The notes below the pieces were generated by a model, which worked only from the letters and a program-made list of their open reading frames with translations, was not told the DNA's origin and searched no databases. Source: Marivita sp003149565 (lineage in GTDB: Bacteria; Pseudomonadota; Alphaproteobacteria; Rhodobacterales; Rhodobacteraceae). Taken from it: a DNA stretch of 64,000 nt. The stretch is taken from assembly GCF_965216415.1 (NCBI RefSeq), contig NZ_CBDCFU010000002.1; one strand, given 5' to 3'. The position numbers and the translations under genes are program-made. Positions 50,518 to 62,447 of this stretch are shown here, in pieces. Numbering within the stretch: the first letter of the stretch is position 1; each line of letters opens with the position of its first letter.

Positions 50518-51929
50518 CAAAGCACCGGAGCAAACAGACGGGCAACCCGCGCCAGCATGCCGATGATCACGCTCCGGTCGGAGAGGTCGACATCAACGCG
50601 GGTGGCATTGCCGAAATCTGTGTTCAGCATATCCTCGACGGCAGACGCCGCGCTTTCTCCTTCCAGCAGCACCGTCAATTCGAAATTCAAGAGACCAGAG
50701 CGGATATCGAGATTGATCGAGCCAATAGAGGTGACATCATCGTCCACCAGCGCCACTTTTTGGTGAATGAAGGCGGGATCATAGGTCCAGATTTCACCCC
50801 CAGCCGAGCGCAGATCGTCAAAATAAGCCATTGCGGCGAAATAGGTGATGTAGTGATCCGCGCGGCCAGGAACGAGGATTTTTACATCCACGCCCCGCAG
50901 CGCGGCAAAGCGAAGGGCGGTGAGAACGTCACGGTCCGGGACGAAATAGGGCGTCGAGATCCAGAGCCGCTTTTGCGCCGTATGAGCCAGAGCGATGAAG
51001 TACAGGTTTCCGGCGGCGATCTCTTCGGCCGGAGATGGTGCGAGAGCGACCGCTCTGAAGTCGCCGGCCCGCGCGGGAACGCCAGAGGCGATGTCGCTCA
51101 GGTCTTCGCCACAGGCCCACATCCAATCCGAGGAGAAATGCAGCGCCAACTGCGCCACAACGGGACCGCGAAAAGCCGCAAAGGTATCGCGCCACGGTCC
51201 GATGGACGGGTTCCGCCCGAGATAGGTCTTGGAGACGTTCAGCCCCCCGGTAAAGGCAAGCTTATTGTCGATTACCACCAATTTCCGATGGTTGCGGTAA
51301 TTGAACTGCAACGGTCCCAAGAGTCGTTTGGGCCCCTTGGGCCGGGCGATGCGCACGCCAGCATCGGTCAACTGCTTTTTGAAATAGCGCGGCAGTCCCA
51401 CAAACGGCATCTCATCATGCAGCAACCAGACCGACACGCCCGCCCGTGCTTTTTCGATCAGCGCGTCGCGCAGTTCCTTCCCGATATCGTCATCTGCGAT
51501 TGTGTAGAACTGCACAAAGAGCTTGGATTCGGCGGTTCGGATGGCCTCAAGCACGGCGTCATAGGTGGCCTTTCCGTCTATGAGCAACGACATGTCATTG
51601 CCGTTGGTCACCGGGAGACGTGCGATGCGTGCAAAGGAATCGAGGCGCGACGGGCTTTCGGCGACCTGATCATCGGACGCCATGTCGAACATTTCCTCGT
51701 CCGACTTCCGGCGCTCACGTTCAAAGCGTTTGTAATCGGCATGTCCAAAGACAAGGTAGAGCACTGACCCGAAAAGCGGCAGGAGCAAAATGAGCAGAAT
51801 CCACGCCGTGGCCCCCTGCGGCGTGCGGGACGTCAGCAGCGCGCGATAGGACGCAACAAGGGCCACAACCGCGAAAGCCACCGCGATAGCTGCATTCGTA
51901 ATCGTCAGAAGTTCAACAAGAGCCGTCAC
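50517..51929 (-). CDS. cls: Cardiolipin synthase, phospholipase D family
   Basis: A 470-residue membrane enzyme of the PLD superfamily. Two N-terminal membrane helices (about 5-30 and 40-62) anchor it, followed by two HKD active sites, NHRKLVVIDNKLAFTGGLN and FIHQKVALVDDDVTSIGSINLD. It joins two phosphatidylglycerol molecules into cardiolipin. It is on the minus strand between fdhB and fdhC, unrelated to formate metabolism, and coupled to the EEP hydrolase. Confidence 0.9.
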   Translation of the reverse strand: MTALVELLTITNAAIAVAFAVVALVASYRALLTSRTPQGATAWILLILLLPLFGSVLYLVFGHADYKRFERERRKSDEEMFDMASDDQVAESPSRLDSFARIARLPVTNGNDMSLLIDGKATYDAVLEAIRTAESKLFVQFYTIADDDIGKELRDALIEKARAGVSVWLLHDEMPFVGLPRYFKKQLTDAGVRIARPKGPKRLLGPLQFNYRNHRKLVVIDNKLAFTGGLNVSKTYLGRNPSIGPWRDTFAAFRGPVVAQLALHFSSDWMWACGEDLSDIASGVPARAGDFRAVALAPSPAEEIAAGNLYFIALAHTAQKRLWISTPYFVPDRDVLTALRFAALRGVDVKILVPGRADHYITYFAAMAYFDDLRSAGGEIWTYDPAFIHQKVALVDDDVTSIGSINLDIRSGLLNFELTVLLEGESAASAVEDMLNTDFGNATRVDVDLSDRSVIIGMLARVARLFAPVL

Positions 51930-52103
51930 GAGAACCTAACAAATTGCTTTGGGTATATCTTGCTGTTGCGGTCATCTAGGATATTCTTCAAGGCATCATC
52001 TCCGTCGAGAGACGACAACAAAATGTGCTCAACCCTGACCCCAAAAGACACAAAACCACAAGGTCGGGCTTAACTGGCGACATTATCGGGAGGACGCAGG
52101 GAC

Positions 52104-53354
52104 ATGCGTGACATTCGGACAATTCTCTTGGGCTCTATCATGGCCGCGTTGGCCTTCATTTTTCTGGCAACCTGGATGACACCGTCTCCTGCCAACGCGC
52201 AAGATACCGAAAACGTTGCATCCCAGGCCGAGATTGATCGAACGGCCACCGGCGGCGCGACGACACTTGAAGATATTCTGCGGCGTCAGCAAGGGCTTGA
52301 GGTTGATAATGAATATCGCGCCGAGAACGTCGGCAACCCGGCAGCGGCCGCCGGCATTACGGACCAACTGGGGACACTGGGAGGGGCTTCGGACCCTGAT
52401 CTGTGGCGCGGCATGCGGTTCAACGCAGCCGATATCAGCACACAGGTGCGCGGGCCTGCGGCAGACGTTCTGATTCAGGATCGCGGCATGTGGTGGTTGC
52501 AGTTCCGCGAAGGTCCGCTGCTGACCTATGGCGGCTATCTGCTTTTGGGTACGCTTGGGTTCCTCGCACTGTTCTTCCTGCTGCGCGGTCGGGTCAAGAT
52601 CGACGGTGAAAAGACCGGGCGCCGGATCGAGCGGTTCAAGAATTTCGAACGGTTCGGGCATTGGCTGCTGGCGGGGTCGTTCATCCTGTTGGGAATCACC
52701 GGGTTGATTTCGCTGATGGGGCGCAAATTCCTGATCCCGGCATTCGGCCATGAAAGCTATGCGTGGTTGGCCACTGGGTCCAAATGGATACACAACAACG
52801 TCTCCTGGGCGTTCATGCTGGCCTTGATCATGATCTTTGTGATGTGGGTCATCCACAATCTGCCGGACCGGACGGACATCAAATGGCTGGCCAAGGGCGG
52901 CGGTCTGTTTGGCGGCGGACATCCCCCGGCCAAAAAGTTCAACGCCGGGCAAAAACTGATCTTCTGGTCGGTCATTGTGTTGGGTGGATCGATCTCGGTC
53001 TCGGGTCTGTCGCTACTTTTCCCGTTCGAACTGCCGATGTTCGCCAAGACCTTTGCCATCCTGAACACCACCGGCCTGCCAGAAATGCTGGGCTTTGGCG
53101 TTCTGCCGGAAACCATGACACCGCATGAAGAGATGCAGTACGCGCAGCTCTGGCACGCCATTGTAAGCTTTGTGCTGATGGCGATCATTCTGGCGCATAT
53201 CTACATCGGTTCGGTCGGCATGGAAGGCGCCTATGACGCGATGGGTTCGGGCATGGTCGAAGAGCAATGGGCCAAAGAGCACCACAGCCTGTGGGTCGAA
53301 GAAGTGAAGCAGCGGGAAAACAAGGCCCCCAGCGGTGCCACCCCTGCAGAGTAA
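52104..53354 (+). CDS. fdhC: Formate dehydrogenase cytochrome b subunit
   Basis: A 416-residue membrane subunit. An N-terminal signal peptide (MRDIRTILLGSIMAALAFIF...NAQ) leads a periplasmic region of about 110 residues, then four or five membrane helices with heme-ligating His (FGHWLLAGSF, KWIHNNVSW, LWHAIVSFVLM). It accepts electrons from FdhB and reduces quinone. It sits 2.8 kb after fdhB, separated by a terminator and two opposing genes, so it must have its own promoter. A GGGAGGA site precedes the ATG. Confidence 0.93.
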   Translation: MRDIRTILLGSIMAALAFIFLATWMTPSPANAQDTENVASQAEIDRTATGGATTLEDILRRQQGLEVDNEYRAENVGNPAAAAGITDQLGTLGGASDPDLWRGMRFNAADISTQVRGPAADVLIQDRGMWWLQFREGPLLTYGGYLLLGTLGFLALFFLLRGRVKIDGEKTGRRIERFKNFERFGHWLLAGSFILLGITGLISLMGRKFLIPAFGHESYAWLATGSKWIHNNVSWAFMLALIMIFVMWVIHNLPDRTDIKWLAKGGGLFGGGHPPAKKFNAGQKLIFWSVIVLGGSISVSGLSLLFPFELPMFAKTFAILNTTGLPEMLGFGVLPETMTPHEEMQYAQLWHAIVSFVLMAIILAHIYIGSVGMEGAYDAMGSGMVEEQWAKEHHSLWVEEVKQRENKAPSGATPAE

Positions 53355-53355
53355 C

Positions 53356-54660
53356 ATGCGCACGGCTTTGGCCACATCTGCGGCCCTGCTTTGGGCGACC
53401 TCGGGGGCCGCAGGCGACTTTTTCACGCTGACCGGGCATGGTGGCCCCATTATGGGGATCGCCGTGTCCGAGACCGACCAGATCGCCACGGTGAGTTTCG
53501 ACAACGCGGTGGGGCTTTGGTCGGATCAGACCCCTGTGTGGTTCGATGGGCACGAAGCAGCAGTAAATGCCGTTCTTTTTGCGCCGGATGGCCGGGTCTA
53601 TTCGGCGGGCGACGATTTCACGTTGCGTGTATGGGGCGCTGACGGCAGCGCGCAGGCGGTGTGGACTGGGCACAAAGGTAAGGTGGTCTCATTGGCCCTG
53701 TCGCCGGATGGGTCAACGGTCGCCTCAGCCAGTTGGGATGGAACCATCGGTCTCTGGCCGATCGATGGCAGATCGCCGGTGTTTCTGACCGGCCATAGCG
53801 GGCCAGTGAACGATGTGGCTTTCACTGCGGACGGGACGGGCCTTTATTCCGCATCCGCCGATGGCAGCATCCGGCTTTGGGATCTCAGCCTCAACAGCGA
53901 ACGCCAGCGGGTAATTGAACACGGGTTCGGCGTGAACGAGATTGAGTTGAATGAGAATGCGGGCTGGCTGGCCTATGGCGCGGTTGATGGCGGGACGCGG
54001 GTTCTGGACCTTGCGACCGGAAACACGCTCGCCGATCTGACGCTGGAGCGGCGGCCGATCCTTTCCATGGCGCTCAGCCAGGATGGAACAACGCTCGCGG
54101 TTGGGGATGGCGAAGGCTACATCATGGTGGTGGACACGCCCGAATGGCGCATCGCCCGCGATTTCCGCGCCACTGAACGCGGCCCGGTCTGGGCGCTGGC
54201 GTTTTCCAACGATGGGACCAACATCCATGCAGGCGGGTTGGACCCGCGCATGTATTCCTGGCCCATCGCCGCCATGGGGGAGGCCGACCCGATGGCCACA
54301 GGATCGCCGTCCTTCCTGCAGGCCGCCGACACGATGCCAAATGGCGAGCGGCAGTTCATGCGCAAATGCTCGATCTGTCATACACTGACACCGGGCAGCG
54401 CCCGCCGCGCCGGGCCGAGCCTCTATGACCTGTTCGGCAGACGCGCGGGAACGGTCGAGGATTACACCTATTCCGACGCACTGGACGGGTCGGATATCAT
54501 CTGGGATGAAGACACGATTGATGCTCTTTTCGACATCGGCCCAGAGCACTACATTCCCGGAACAAAGATGCCGATGCAGCGGATCACAGAGGCGCAGGAC
54601 CGCGCCGATCTTGTGACCTATCTGCGCAAAGAAACAGCGCCTGAGGAGAGTTCGCAGTGA
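53356..54660 (+). CDS. WD40 beta-propeller fused to cytochrome c, fdhC-linked
   Basis: A 434-residue secreted protein. The signal peptide MRTALATSAALLWATSGAAG is followed by six or seven WD40-type repeats (for example LWSDQTPVWFDGHEAAVNAV, GADGSAQAVWTGHKGKVVSL, RLWDLSL) over about 20-330, then a C-terminal class I cytochrome c domain with CSICH and a Met ligand in GTKMPM. The fusion suggests a heme protein docked by a protein-binding propeller. It starts one base after the fdhC stop, so it is part of the fdh operon. Confidence 0.88.
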   Translation: MRTALATSAALLWATSGAAGDFFTLTGHGGPIMGIAVSETDQIATVSFDNAVGLWSDQTPVWFDGHEAAVNAVLFAPDGRVYSAGDDFTLRVWGADGSAQAVWTGHKGKVVSLALSPDGSTVASASWDGTIGLWPIDGRSPVFLTGHSGPVNDVAFTADGTGLYSASADGSIRLWDLSLNSERQRVIEHGFGVNEIELNENAGWLAYGAVDGGTRVLDLATGNTLADLTLERRPILSMALSQDGTTLAVGDGEGYIMVVDTPEWRIARDFRATERGPVWALAFSNDGTNIHAGGLDPRMYSWPIAAMGEADPMATGSPSFLQAADTMPNGERQFMRKCSICHTLTPGSARRAGPSLYDLFGRRAGTVEDYTYSDALDGSDIIWDEDTIDALFDIGPEHYIPGTKMPMQRITEAQDRADLVTYLRKETAPEESSQ

Positions 54661-54788
54661 AAGCCATGCTACTTGGATTTGTCGCCATCGCCGTGATCGC
54701 CGTTGGCGCGGATTTTACGCTCGACCAGATGGGGTGGAGCGCCGCTGAACAGGGCGCTTCGCCTTCCAATGTGCGTCTGGGCGACTGA
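54657..54788 (+). CDS. 43-residue membrane protein after the WD40-cytochrome gene
   Basis: A short reading frame begins at a GTG overlapping the upstream stop (GTGA) and encodes one membrane helix (about residues 4-20, LLGFVAIAVIAVGADF) and a short polar tail ending RLGD. Start overlap, hydrophobic pattern and end just before the converging gene support a real gene. It may be a small subunit or assembly factor of the fdh complex. Confidence 0.65.
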   Translation: MKAMLLGFVAIAVIAVGADFTLDQMGWSAAEQGASPSNVRLGD

Positions 54789-54792
54789 TCCC

Positions 54793-55596
54793 TTACGTAC
54801 CGACCTGAAGCACAGATGTCTTCTGCCGCAGCATCGCGATCACGCTGAGCGCGGTGATCTTGCCAGTGGCCGGGTTTTCCTCGGTCGGGCGGTTTTGGAT
54901 CGTCATGGTGAAGTCTGAACTGTCCGACACAACGCGGACCGTGTGCTGGTTCTTTTCCAGCGACGGATCGGCCCAGACTTCCATGCGGGTCTTGTCGGTG
55001 CCGTAGCCCGCAAGACTGACCGCAACAGCGACGTTCACGTTGGCCGGGAACACCTTGGCCACATCGGTGACCGCGCCACCCAGAACCAGTTTCGGTTCCG
55101 TCAGATTGCTGAGGTCAATGTTGTTATCGATCACGTAAGGGGCTTTGGCGAGGCCCGGAACGGGTTTGCGGGTCTCGATCACAACCGATTTGAGGGTGCC
55201 AACAGCCGCGCCCTTGATCGCGTCAAGACCGAGGATCGCGCCGGACGGGATGAGAATCTTGGCTCCGGTTTCGGCAGCACGGTCCAAAAGCGCCTGCTGG
55301 CCCATCAGCTGGCTGGCCGACAGGACGATCAGTTCCTTGCCTGCTTCTATCGTCGGGATCGCCAATTCCATGAAGAGCTGCGGCGGTAGGGTTTCGACGA
55401 CGATATCGCAATGCTCGGCCAGCTCGCTCAGAGAATAGACCGGGGCGGGTTTCGACAGTGTCGCGTTGGCATCGGCCGCGCGGTCTGCGTTGCGGGCGCT
55501 GATGCCTGCAAGTTCACAGCCGGGGATACCACCGCGGTCGAGTTCCTGTGCGACGTGCAGCCCGATGGCGCCCAGTCCTGCAATTCCGATTTTCAT
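54793..55596 (-). CDS. Aspartate dehydrogenase-like NAD(P)-dependent oxidoreductase
   Basis: A 267-residue Rossmann-fold protein (MKIGIAGLGAIGLHVAQEL) of the NadX/aspartate dehydrogenase family. The conserved IPSGAILGLDAIKGAA loop and the C-terminal NRPTEENPATGKITALSVIAMLR match the family. It can convert aspartate to iminoaspartate or the reverse. It overlaps the aminotransferase gene by four bases, suggesting a shared amino-acid pathway. Lysine and histidine of the active site cannot be checked without an alignment. Confidence 0.85.
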   Translation of the reverse strand: MKIGIAGLGAIGLHVAQELDRGGIPGCELAGISARNADRAADANATLSKPAPVYSLSELAEHCDIVVETLPPQLFMELAIPTIEAGKELIVLSASQLMGQQALLDRAAETGAKILIPSGAILGLDAIKGAAVGTLKSVVIETRKPVPGLAKAPYVIDNNIDLSNLTEPKLVLGGAVTDVAKVFPANVNVAVAVSLAGYGTDKTRMEVWADPSLEKNQHTVRVVSDSSDFTMTIQNRPTEENPATGKITALSVIAMLRQKTSVLQVGT

Positions 55597-56807
55597 GCGC
55601 GATACCTTTCGACCATGTCTACAATACGATGTGCTGCAGCAACCGAGGCCGCGTGATCTTGTGAGAAGTTGAGCCGCACGCTGGACCGCGTATGCGGTGA
55701 GAATTCAGACCCCGGCGTGACCGTGACCCCGGCCTGAAGCCTCAGGAGGCGGACGAAATCCTCGGGCGAGACAACCAGTTCCGGCAGTTCCGGAAAGAGG
55801 TAGCTGCCCGCCTGTGGGCTGGCCGTTGGGAAACCTGCATCACGGAAGATCTTGAGCAGGTCGTCTCGGATGGCCTCGTGCTGAGCGATGCGGGTCTCCA
55901 TCCAGCCTTCGGGTTCGTGGAACCATGTCTTGAGCGCCGCTTGGGAATAGCCCGCGGCACGCAGCGACACGATGGCCTGCAGTTTCTCCATCCGGTCAAT
56001 CAGGGGTGCCGAGCCGAAGGCGACGCCAAGGCGGAAGCCGCTGAGGGATTCCGTTTTGGACGGACCCATGATGGTGATCAGGTTCTCGGGCCGATTGGCG
56101 CAGGCGCGCATGTGGGTGTAGGTCTCTCCGCTGTAACGCAGGCGGGAGTAGAGCTGATCGACGATCACGGTCACGTTGTGTTCGGCCGCGAGGCGGGCGA
56201 TTTCTGTGATCGCATCTTCGGGTGTGACTACGCCTGTCGGGTTGTTCGGGGTCGAAAAGACCAACACTTCCGCCCCGGCTTTGAACGCCGCTTCCAACTG
56301 GCCAAGGTCCGGGCCGCGCTGAGGGGCGTCGGCATGGTAGTGCAAAGCCACCGGCATGATCTCTCCACCAAAAAAGGCGACGAGTTTGCGGTTGGCAAAG
56401 TAATCCGGCTCCATGATCGCGACCTTGGTGCCCCGATCCACCACAGCGCCAAGGGCAAGGAACAGTGCGCCTTGCGTGCCGGGGGTGATGATCAGCTCAT
56501 CCACCGGATCGACCGGCGCACCGGTAAAGGCGGCAAGGCTCGCGGCCACGTCTGCCCGGATCGCCGCAGCGCCACGGTATTCGGTATAGGCCTGTGACCC
56601 GCCTTCCTCGAACCCGGCTTCCCACGCAGCACGTGCGCCGGGAGTGGGTTCGAACGCATCGACATCGCCATGAGAAAAATCCACAGGTGTACCGGGAATG
56701 GTGTCCCCCCGCATCATCGACTTCAGATCATCCGCATTCTGGCGCACCTCTTGCCCGGGCGCGTTGTCTGCCCCAAGCCGCGCGAACTTTGCATCAAGAC
56801 TGCTCAT
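55593..56807 (-). CDS. Class I/II PLP-dependent aminotransferase
   Basis: A 404-residue fold-type I aminotransferase. Visible are the substrate loop YRGAAAIRADVAASLA, FSTPNNPTGVVTPED, the catalytic-lysine region MGPSKTESLSGFRLGVAFG, and the C-terminal SVRLNFSQ arginine. The partner substrate is unknown; aspartate is plausible given the coupled dehydrogenase. The ATG at 56807 follows a GGGAGGTG ribosome site, which decides the start. Confidence 0.9.
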   Translation of the reverse strand: MSSLDAKFARLGADNAPGQEVRQNADDLKSMMRGDTIPGTPVDFSHGDVDAFEPTPGARAAWEAGFEEGGSQAYTEYRGAAAIRADVAASLAAFTGAPVDPVDELIITPGTQGALFLALGAVVDRGTKVAIMEPDYFANRKLVAFFGGEIMPVALHYHADAPQRGPDLGQLEAAFKAGAEVLVFSTPNNPTGVVTPEDAITEIARLAAEHNVTVIVDQLYSRLRYSGETYTHMRACANRPENLITIMGPSKTESLSGFRLGVAFGSAPLIDRMEKLQAIVSLRAAGYSQAALKTWFHEPEGWMETRIAQHEAIRDDLLKIFRDAGFPTASPQAGSYLFPELPELVVSPEDFVRLLRLQAGVTVTPGSEFSPHTRSSVRLNFSQDHAASVAAAHRIVDMVERYRA

Positions 56808-56918
56808 GTCACCTCCCTTGTCTGACATCCTATCTAGCCTGCGTCGGCGGCCTCCGCCAGTTCCAGAAATCCAGCAGATGTCTTGCGCTGATGTTAGCGC
56901 TGACGTAATGCTGCGGAC

Positions 56919-58355
56919 ATGTTTTTAGGCATCGATATCGGCACGTCCGCAGTCAAGGTGATCTGCACCGATGGTGCGGTCATTCACGCGTCAGCAACAG
57001 CTGACCTGACCCTGCAATCGCCGCATCCTGGCTGGTCTGAACAGGACCCAGAGGCCTGGTGGACGGCAACCTGTGCGGCTCTGGCCGAGGTGGGTGCAAC
57101 GCATCCACTGGATCAGGTGACAGCCGTCGGTCTGTCGGGCCAGATGCACGGCGCTGTCTTGCTGGACAGCGCACAGCACGTGTTGCGCCCGGCCATTCTG
57201 TGGAACGACAGCCGCTCCACCGACGATTGCGCAGAATTGCAAAAGGCCCTTCCCGACATCGGAACCCTGTCCGGCGTCTTGCCCCTGCCCGGCTTTACCG
57301 CCCCCAAACTGATGTGGGTGGCGCGTGAAGAGCCTCAGGTACACGGGCGGATTGCACATATCCTCTTGCCGAAAGACTATATCGGTCTGCGCCTGCATGG
57401 CGCGCTTGTCACTGACCGCTCGGATGCGGCCGGCACGTTGTGGCTGGATCAGGGCGCCCGCCGCTGGAGCGATGCCGCGGCCCGGGCAAGCGCAACCGAC
57501 CCCGCTTGGCTGCCGCATTTGGCGGATGGGCACGAAGTGGTCGGGCAGATAACACCCGATGCCGCCGCACATACTGGGCTGCCTGCGGGCATACCGGTCG
57601 TCGCCGGTGGCGGCGACGCGGCAACGGGTGCCGTGTCCCTTGGTGCCGTCGAAGCCGGGCGCGGCTTCATTTCGCTTGGGACATCCGGGCAGCTCTTTGT
57701 CGCAGGAGATGCCTACCACCCCAATCCTGCAAAATTTGTTCACGCGTTTGCGCATACGGTGCCAGCGCGCTGGTATCAGATGGCGGCGATGTTGAACGGC
57801 GCACGCCCCATCGCGTGGCTGGCCGGGCAGTTGGAGATCAGCGCTGGCGACGTTATCGCCTTGGCAGAAACGGCAAAACCTGCCCGTGTTCCGATCTTCC
57901 TGCCCTATCTCACCGGCGAACGCAGCCCACATGGCGATCCGCATATCCGCGCAGGTTTCTTTGGCTTGGAGGATGCCACATCCCGGGCCGAACTCTGCCG
58001 CGCCGTGGTGGAAGCCGTCGCCTTTACCTTTGCCGATGCAACCGAAAGCTTCGGCAACACCATCGCCGAACTGCCCCATCTGGCGGCCATCGGCGGCGGC
58101 AGCAAGTCACCATTTCTGTTGCAACTGATCGCCAATGCGACCGGCCGGCGTATTGGCCGTACCGTGGGCTCCGATGCCGGACCGGCAATGGGCGCCGCCC
58201 GTCTGGCTGCGTGCGGAACCGGTGCCATGAGCCTGTCAGACCTGGGTGCGCAACCCGAGATTGCCGATTGGTTCGATCCCGAGCGCGCAGAGGAATTGGA
58301 CACACGCTTGCAGCGCTACCGGGCGGTCTATCAGGCGCTCAAATCGCTGGAATAA
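56919..58355 (+). CDS. xylB: Xylulokinase (FGGY family)
   Basis: A 478-residue sugar kinase that phosphorylates D-xylulose. It has the N-terminal phosphate-binding GIDIGTSAVKV, GLSGQMHGAVLLD and the SRSTDD loop, and a second domain with GGGDAATGAVSLGAV and IGGGSKSPFLLQLIANATGR. Length is typical. No xylose isomerase or transporter is next to it here. Divergent from the aminotransferase. Confidence 0.92.
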   Translation: MFLGIDIGTSAVKVICTDGAVIHASATADLTLQSPHPGWSEQDPEAWWTATCAALAEVGATHPLDQVTAVGLSGQMHGAVLLDSAQHVLRPAILWNDSRSTDDCAELQKALPDIGTLSGVLPLPGFTAPKLMWVAREEPQVHGRIAHILLPKDYIGLRLHGALVTDRSDAAGTLWLDQGARRWSDAAARASATDPAWLPHLADGHEVVGQITPDAAAHTGLPAGIPVVAGGGDAATGAVSLGAVEAGRGFISLGTSGQLFVAGDAYHPNPAKFVHAFAHTVPARWYQMAAMLNGARPIAWLAGQLEISAGDVIALAETAKPARVPIFLPYLTGERSPHGDPHIRAGFFGLEDATSRAELCRAVVEAVAFTFADATESFGNTIAELPHLAAIGGGSKSPFLLQLIANATGRRIGRTVGSDAGPAMGAARLAACGTGAMSLSDLGAQPEIADWFDPERAEELDTRLQRYRAVYQALKSLE

Positions 58356-58552
58356 CGTGCGACGCCATACAGGCTTGTTATCATCAGAGCCGATGTCGAA
58401 AACGCACAGGTCCTCCGAGCGAGCGATGCCGTCTGGCACATGCGTTCATGACTTTGTGTGGACATGTTCCTAAGGAACGCCACTTTGTCTGATGAATGGT
58501 TGTATATTTTTCATCATTTAGAGAGATATGTTTTTTGTGATTGAGCTTACTA

Positions 58553-58669
58553 GGTTTGGCGGTGACCTACTCTCCCACGACTTGAGTCGCAGTACCATTG
58601 GCGCGGTGGCACTTAACGGCCGGGTTCGGAAAGGGACCGGGTGTTTTGCTCACGCTATGACCACCAAAC
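58553..58669 (-). rRNA. rrf: 5S ribosomal RNA
   Basis: Read on the minus strand it starts GTTTGGTGGTCATAGCG and ends GTCACCGCCAAACC, the complementary terminal helix of 5S rRNA, with the expected internal loops (CCCGGTCCCTTTCCGAACC region). It is the last element of the operon; no initiator tRNA follows it toward xylB. Confidence 0.95.
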
Positions 58670-58885
58670 CGAGAAAGCTCAATGTTTCGCGTATTTTGCG
58701 ATTATTGAGTGTTGTCCAAGCCAAGTATTTTTCACTTGGTGTATGTGCTTTTGGTCGTTGGTCCAGGAGTGGGTTGCGTTTTATTGCAGTCCCACTGTGC
58801 TAACGTACGTTTTGTGTTTCAAACGTTTTGTTTTGCACGCGGTGCGCTGTTTTATTTGGCGCACCGGTTTTGTTGTTACTGGATC
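58670..58885. other. 23S-5S spacer
   Basis: A 216-bp AT-rich spacer with several inverted repeats (for example CTCAAT...ATTGAG and CCAAG...CTTGG) expected to form processing stems. No gene. Confidence 0.6.
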
Positions 58886-61733
<2,848 letters not shown>

Positions 61734-62271
61734 TTGATCCAGAAAGAACAAAACCGAGCAGTTTTGAAGCGCTACCGCTTCGCTACTTGAGCGCAGTTGT
61801 TGATCCTTCCGATCAAAAGTCACTTTTTCCCGCCTCTGGTCGCCCAGAGACTTTTAGGTTTCAAAATGCCGTCGAGGCATTTCAAAACCTTGCCAGCTTT
61901 TCTTACGAAAGAGCTGGCGGGTTAGTGTACTTGACTTGGACAACTCATGTTCGTTTCAAAGGGGATATGATCCTTCGGCCGGCTAGACCAAAAAATCACC
62001 TCCGGTTCCGAAGAACCAGACCCAGTGAGATCGCTGCACACTCGCAGCAACCAAACATGGTTGATTTTGTATCTCTCTAAACGATGTCAATGCGTTCGCT
62101 TGCGAACGCGTTGGGTGAGGGTAAGCGACTTTCGAAGAAAGTCTGCGGCCTCACACCGTAGTTTGCTTGGAGCAAACATCTCAACATTCCGCAGAATGCT
62201 CAGAAGCGTGTTCCAACCTGCGTCATCACCAAGTTTCCAAACCTTCACTGCTTGCTCTGCAAACAAGTGAA
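61734..62271. other. tRNA-Ile to 23S spacer, hairpin-rich
   Basis: A 538-bp spacer without genes. It holds several short hairpins (GCGTTCGC-TT-GCGAACGC at 62092-62109, GACTTTC-GAA-GAAAGTC at 62127-62143, GTTTGCT-TGG-AGCAAAC at 62161-62177, CATTC-CGCA-GAATG at 62185-62198) and a 26-base motif starting GCGCTACCGCTTCGCTACTT (61769-61794) repeated near the 16S end. Confidence 0.7.
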
Positions 62272-62348
<77 letters not shown>

Positions 62349-62371
62349 ACTGTAAATGGCCGAAGCGAAGA

Positions 62372-62447
62372 TGGTGGAGCCTAGGAGGATCGAACTCCTG
62401 ACCTCCTGAATGCAAATCAGGCGCTCTCCCAGCTGAGCTAAGGCCCC
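62372..62447 (-). tRNA. tRNA-Ala (anticodon TGC)
   Basis: A full cloverleaf on the minus strand: GGGGCCT acceptor, anticodon loop TTTGCAT within CCTGA/TCAGG, T-arm AGGAGTTCGATCCTCCT, encoded CCA. It is 23 bp from tRNA-Ile and is transcribed first. Confidence 0.97.

Noticed and set aside
61801..61817. FNR-like TTGAT...ATCAA in the rRNA spacer
   Set aside because: The half-sites are seven bases apart instead of four.
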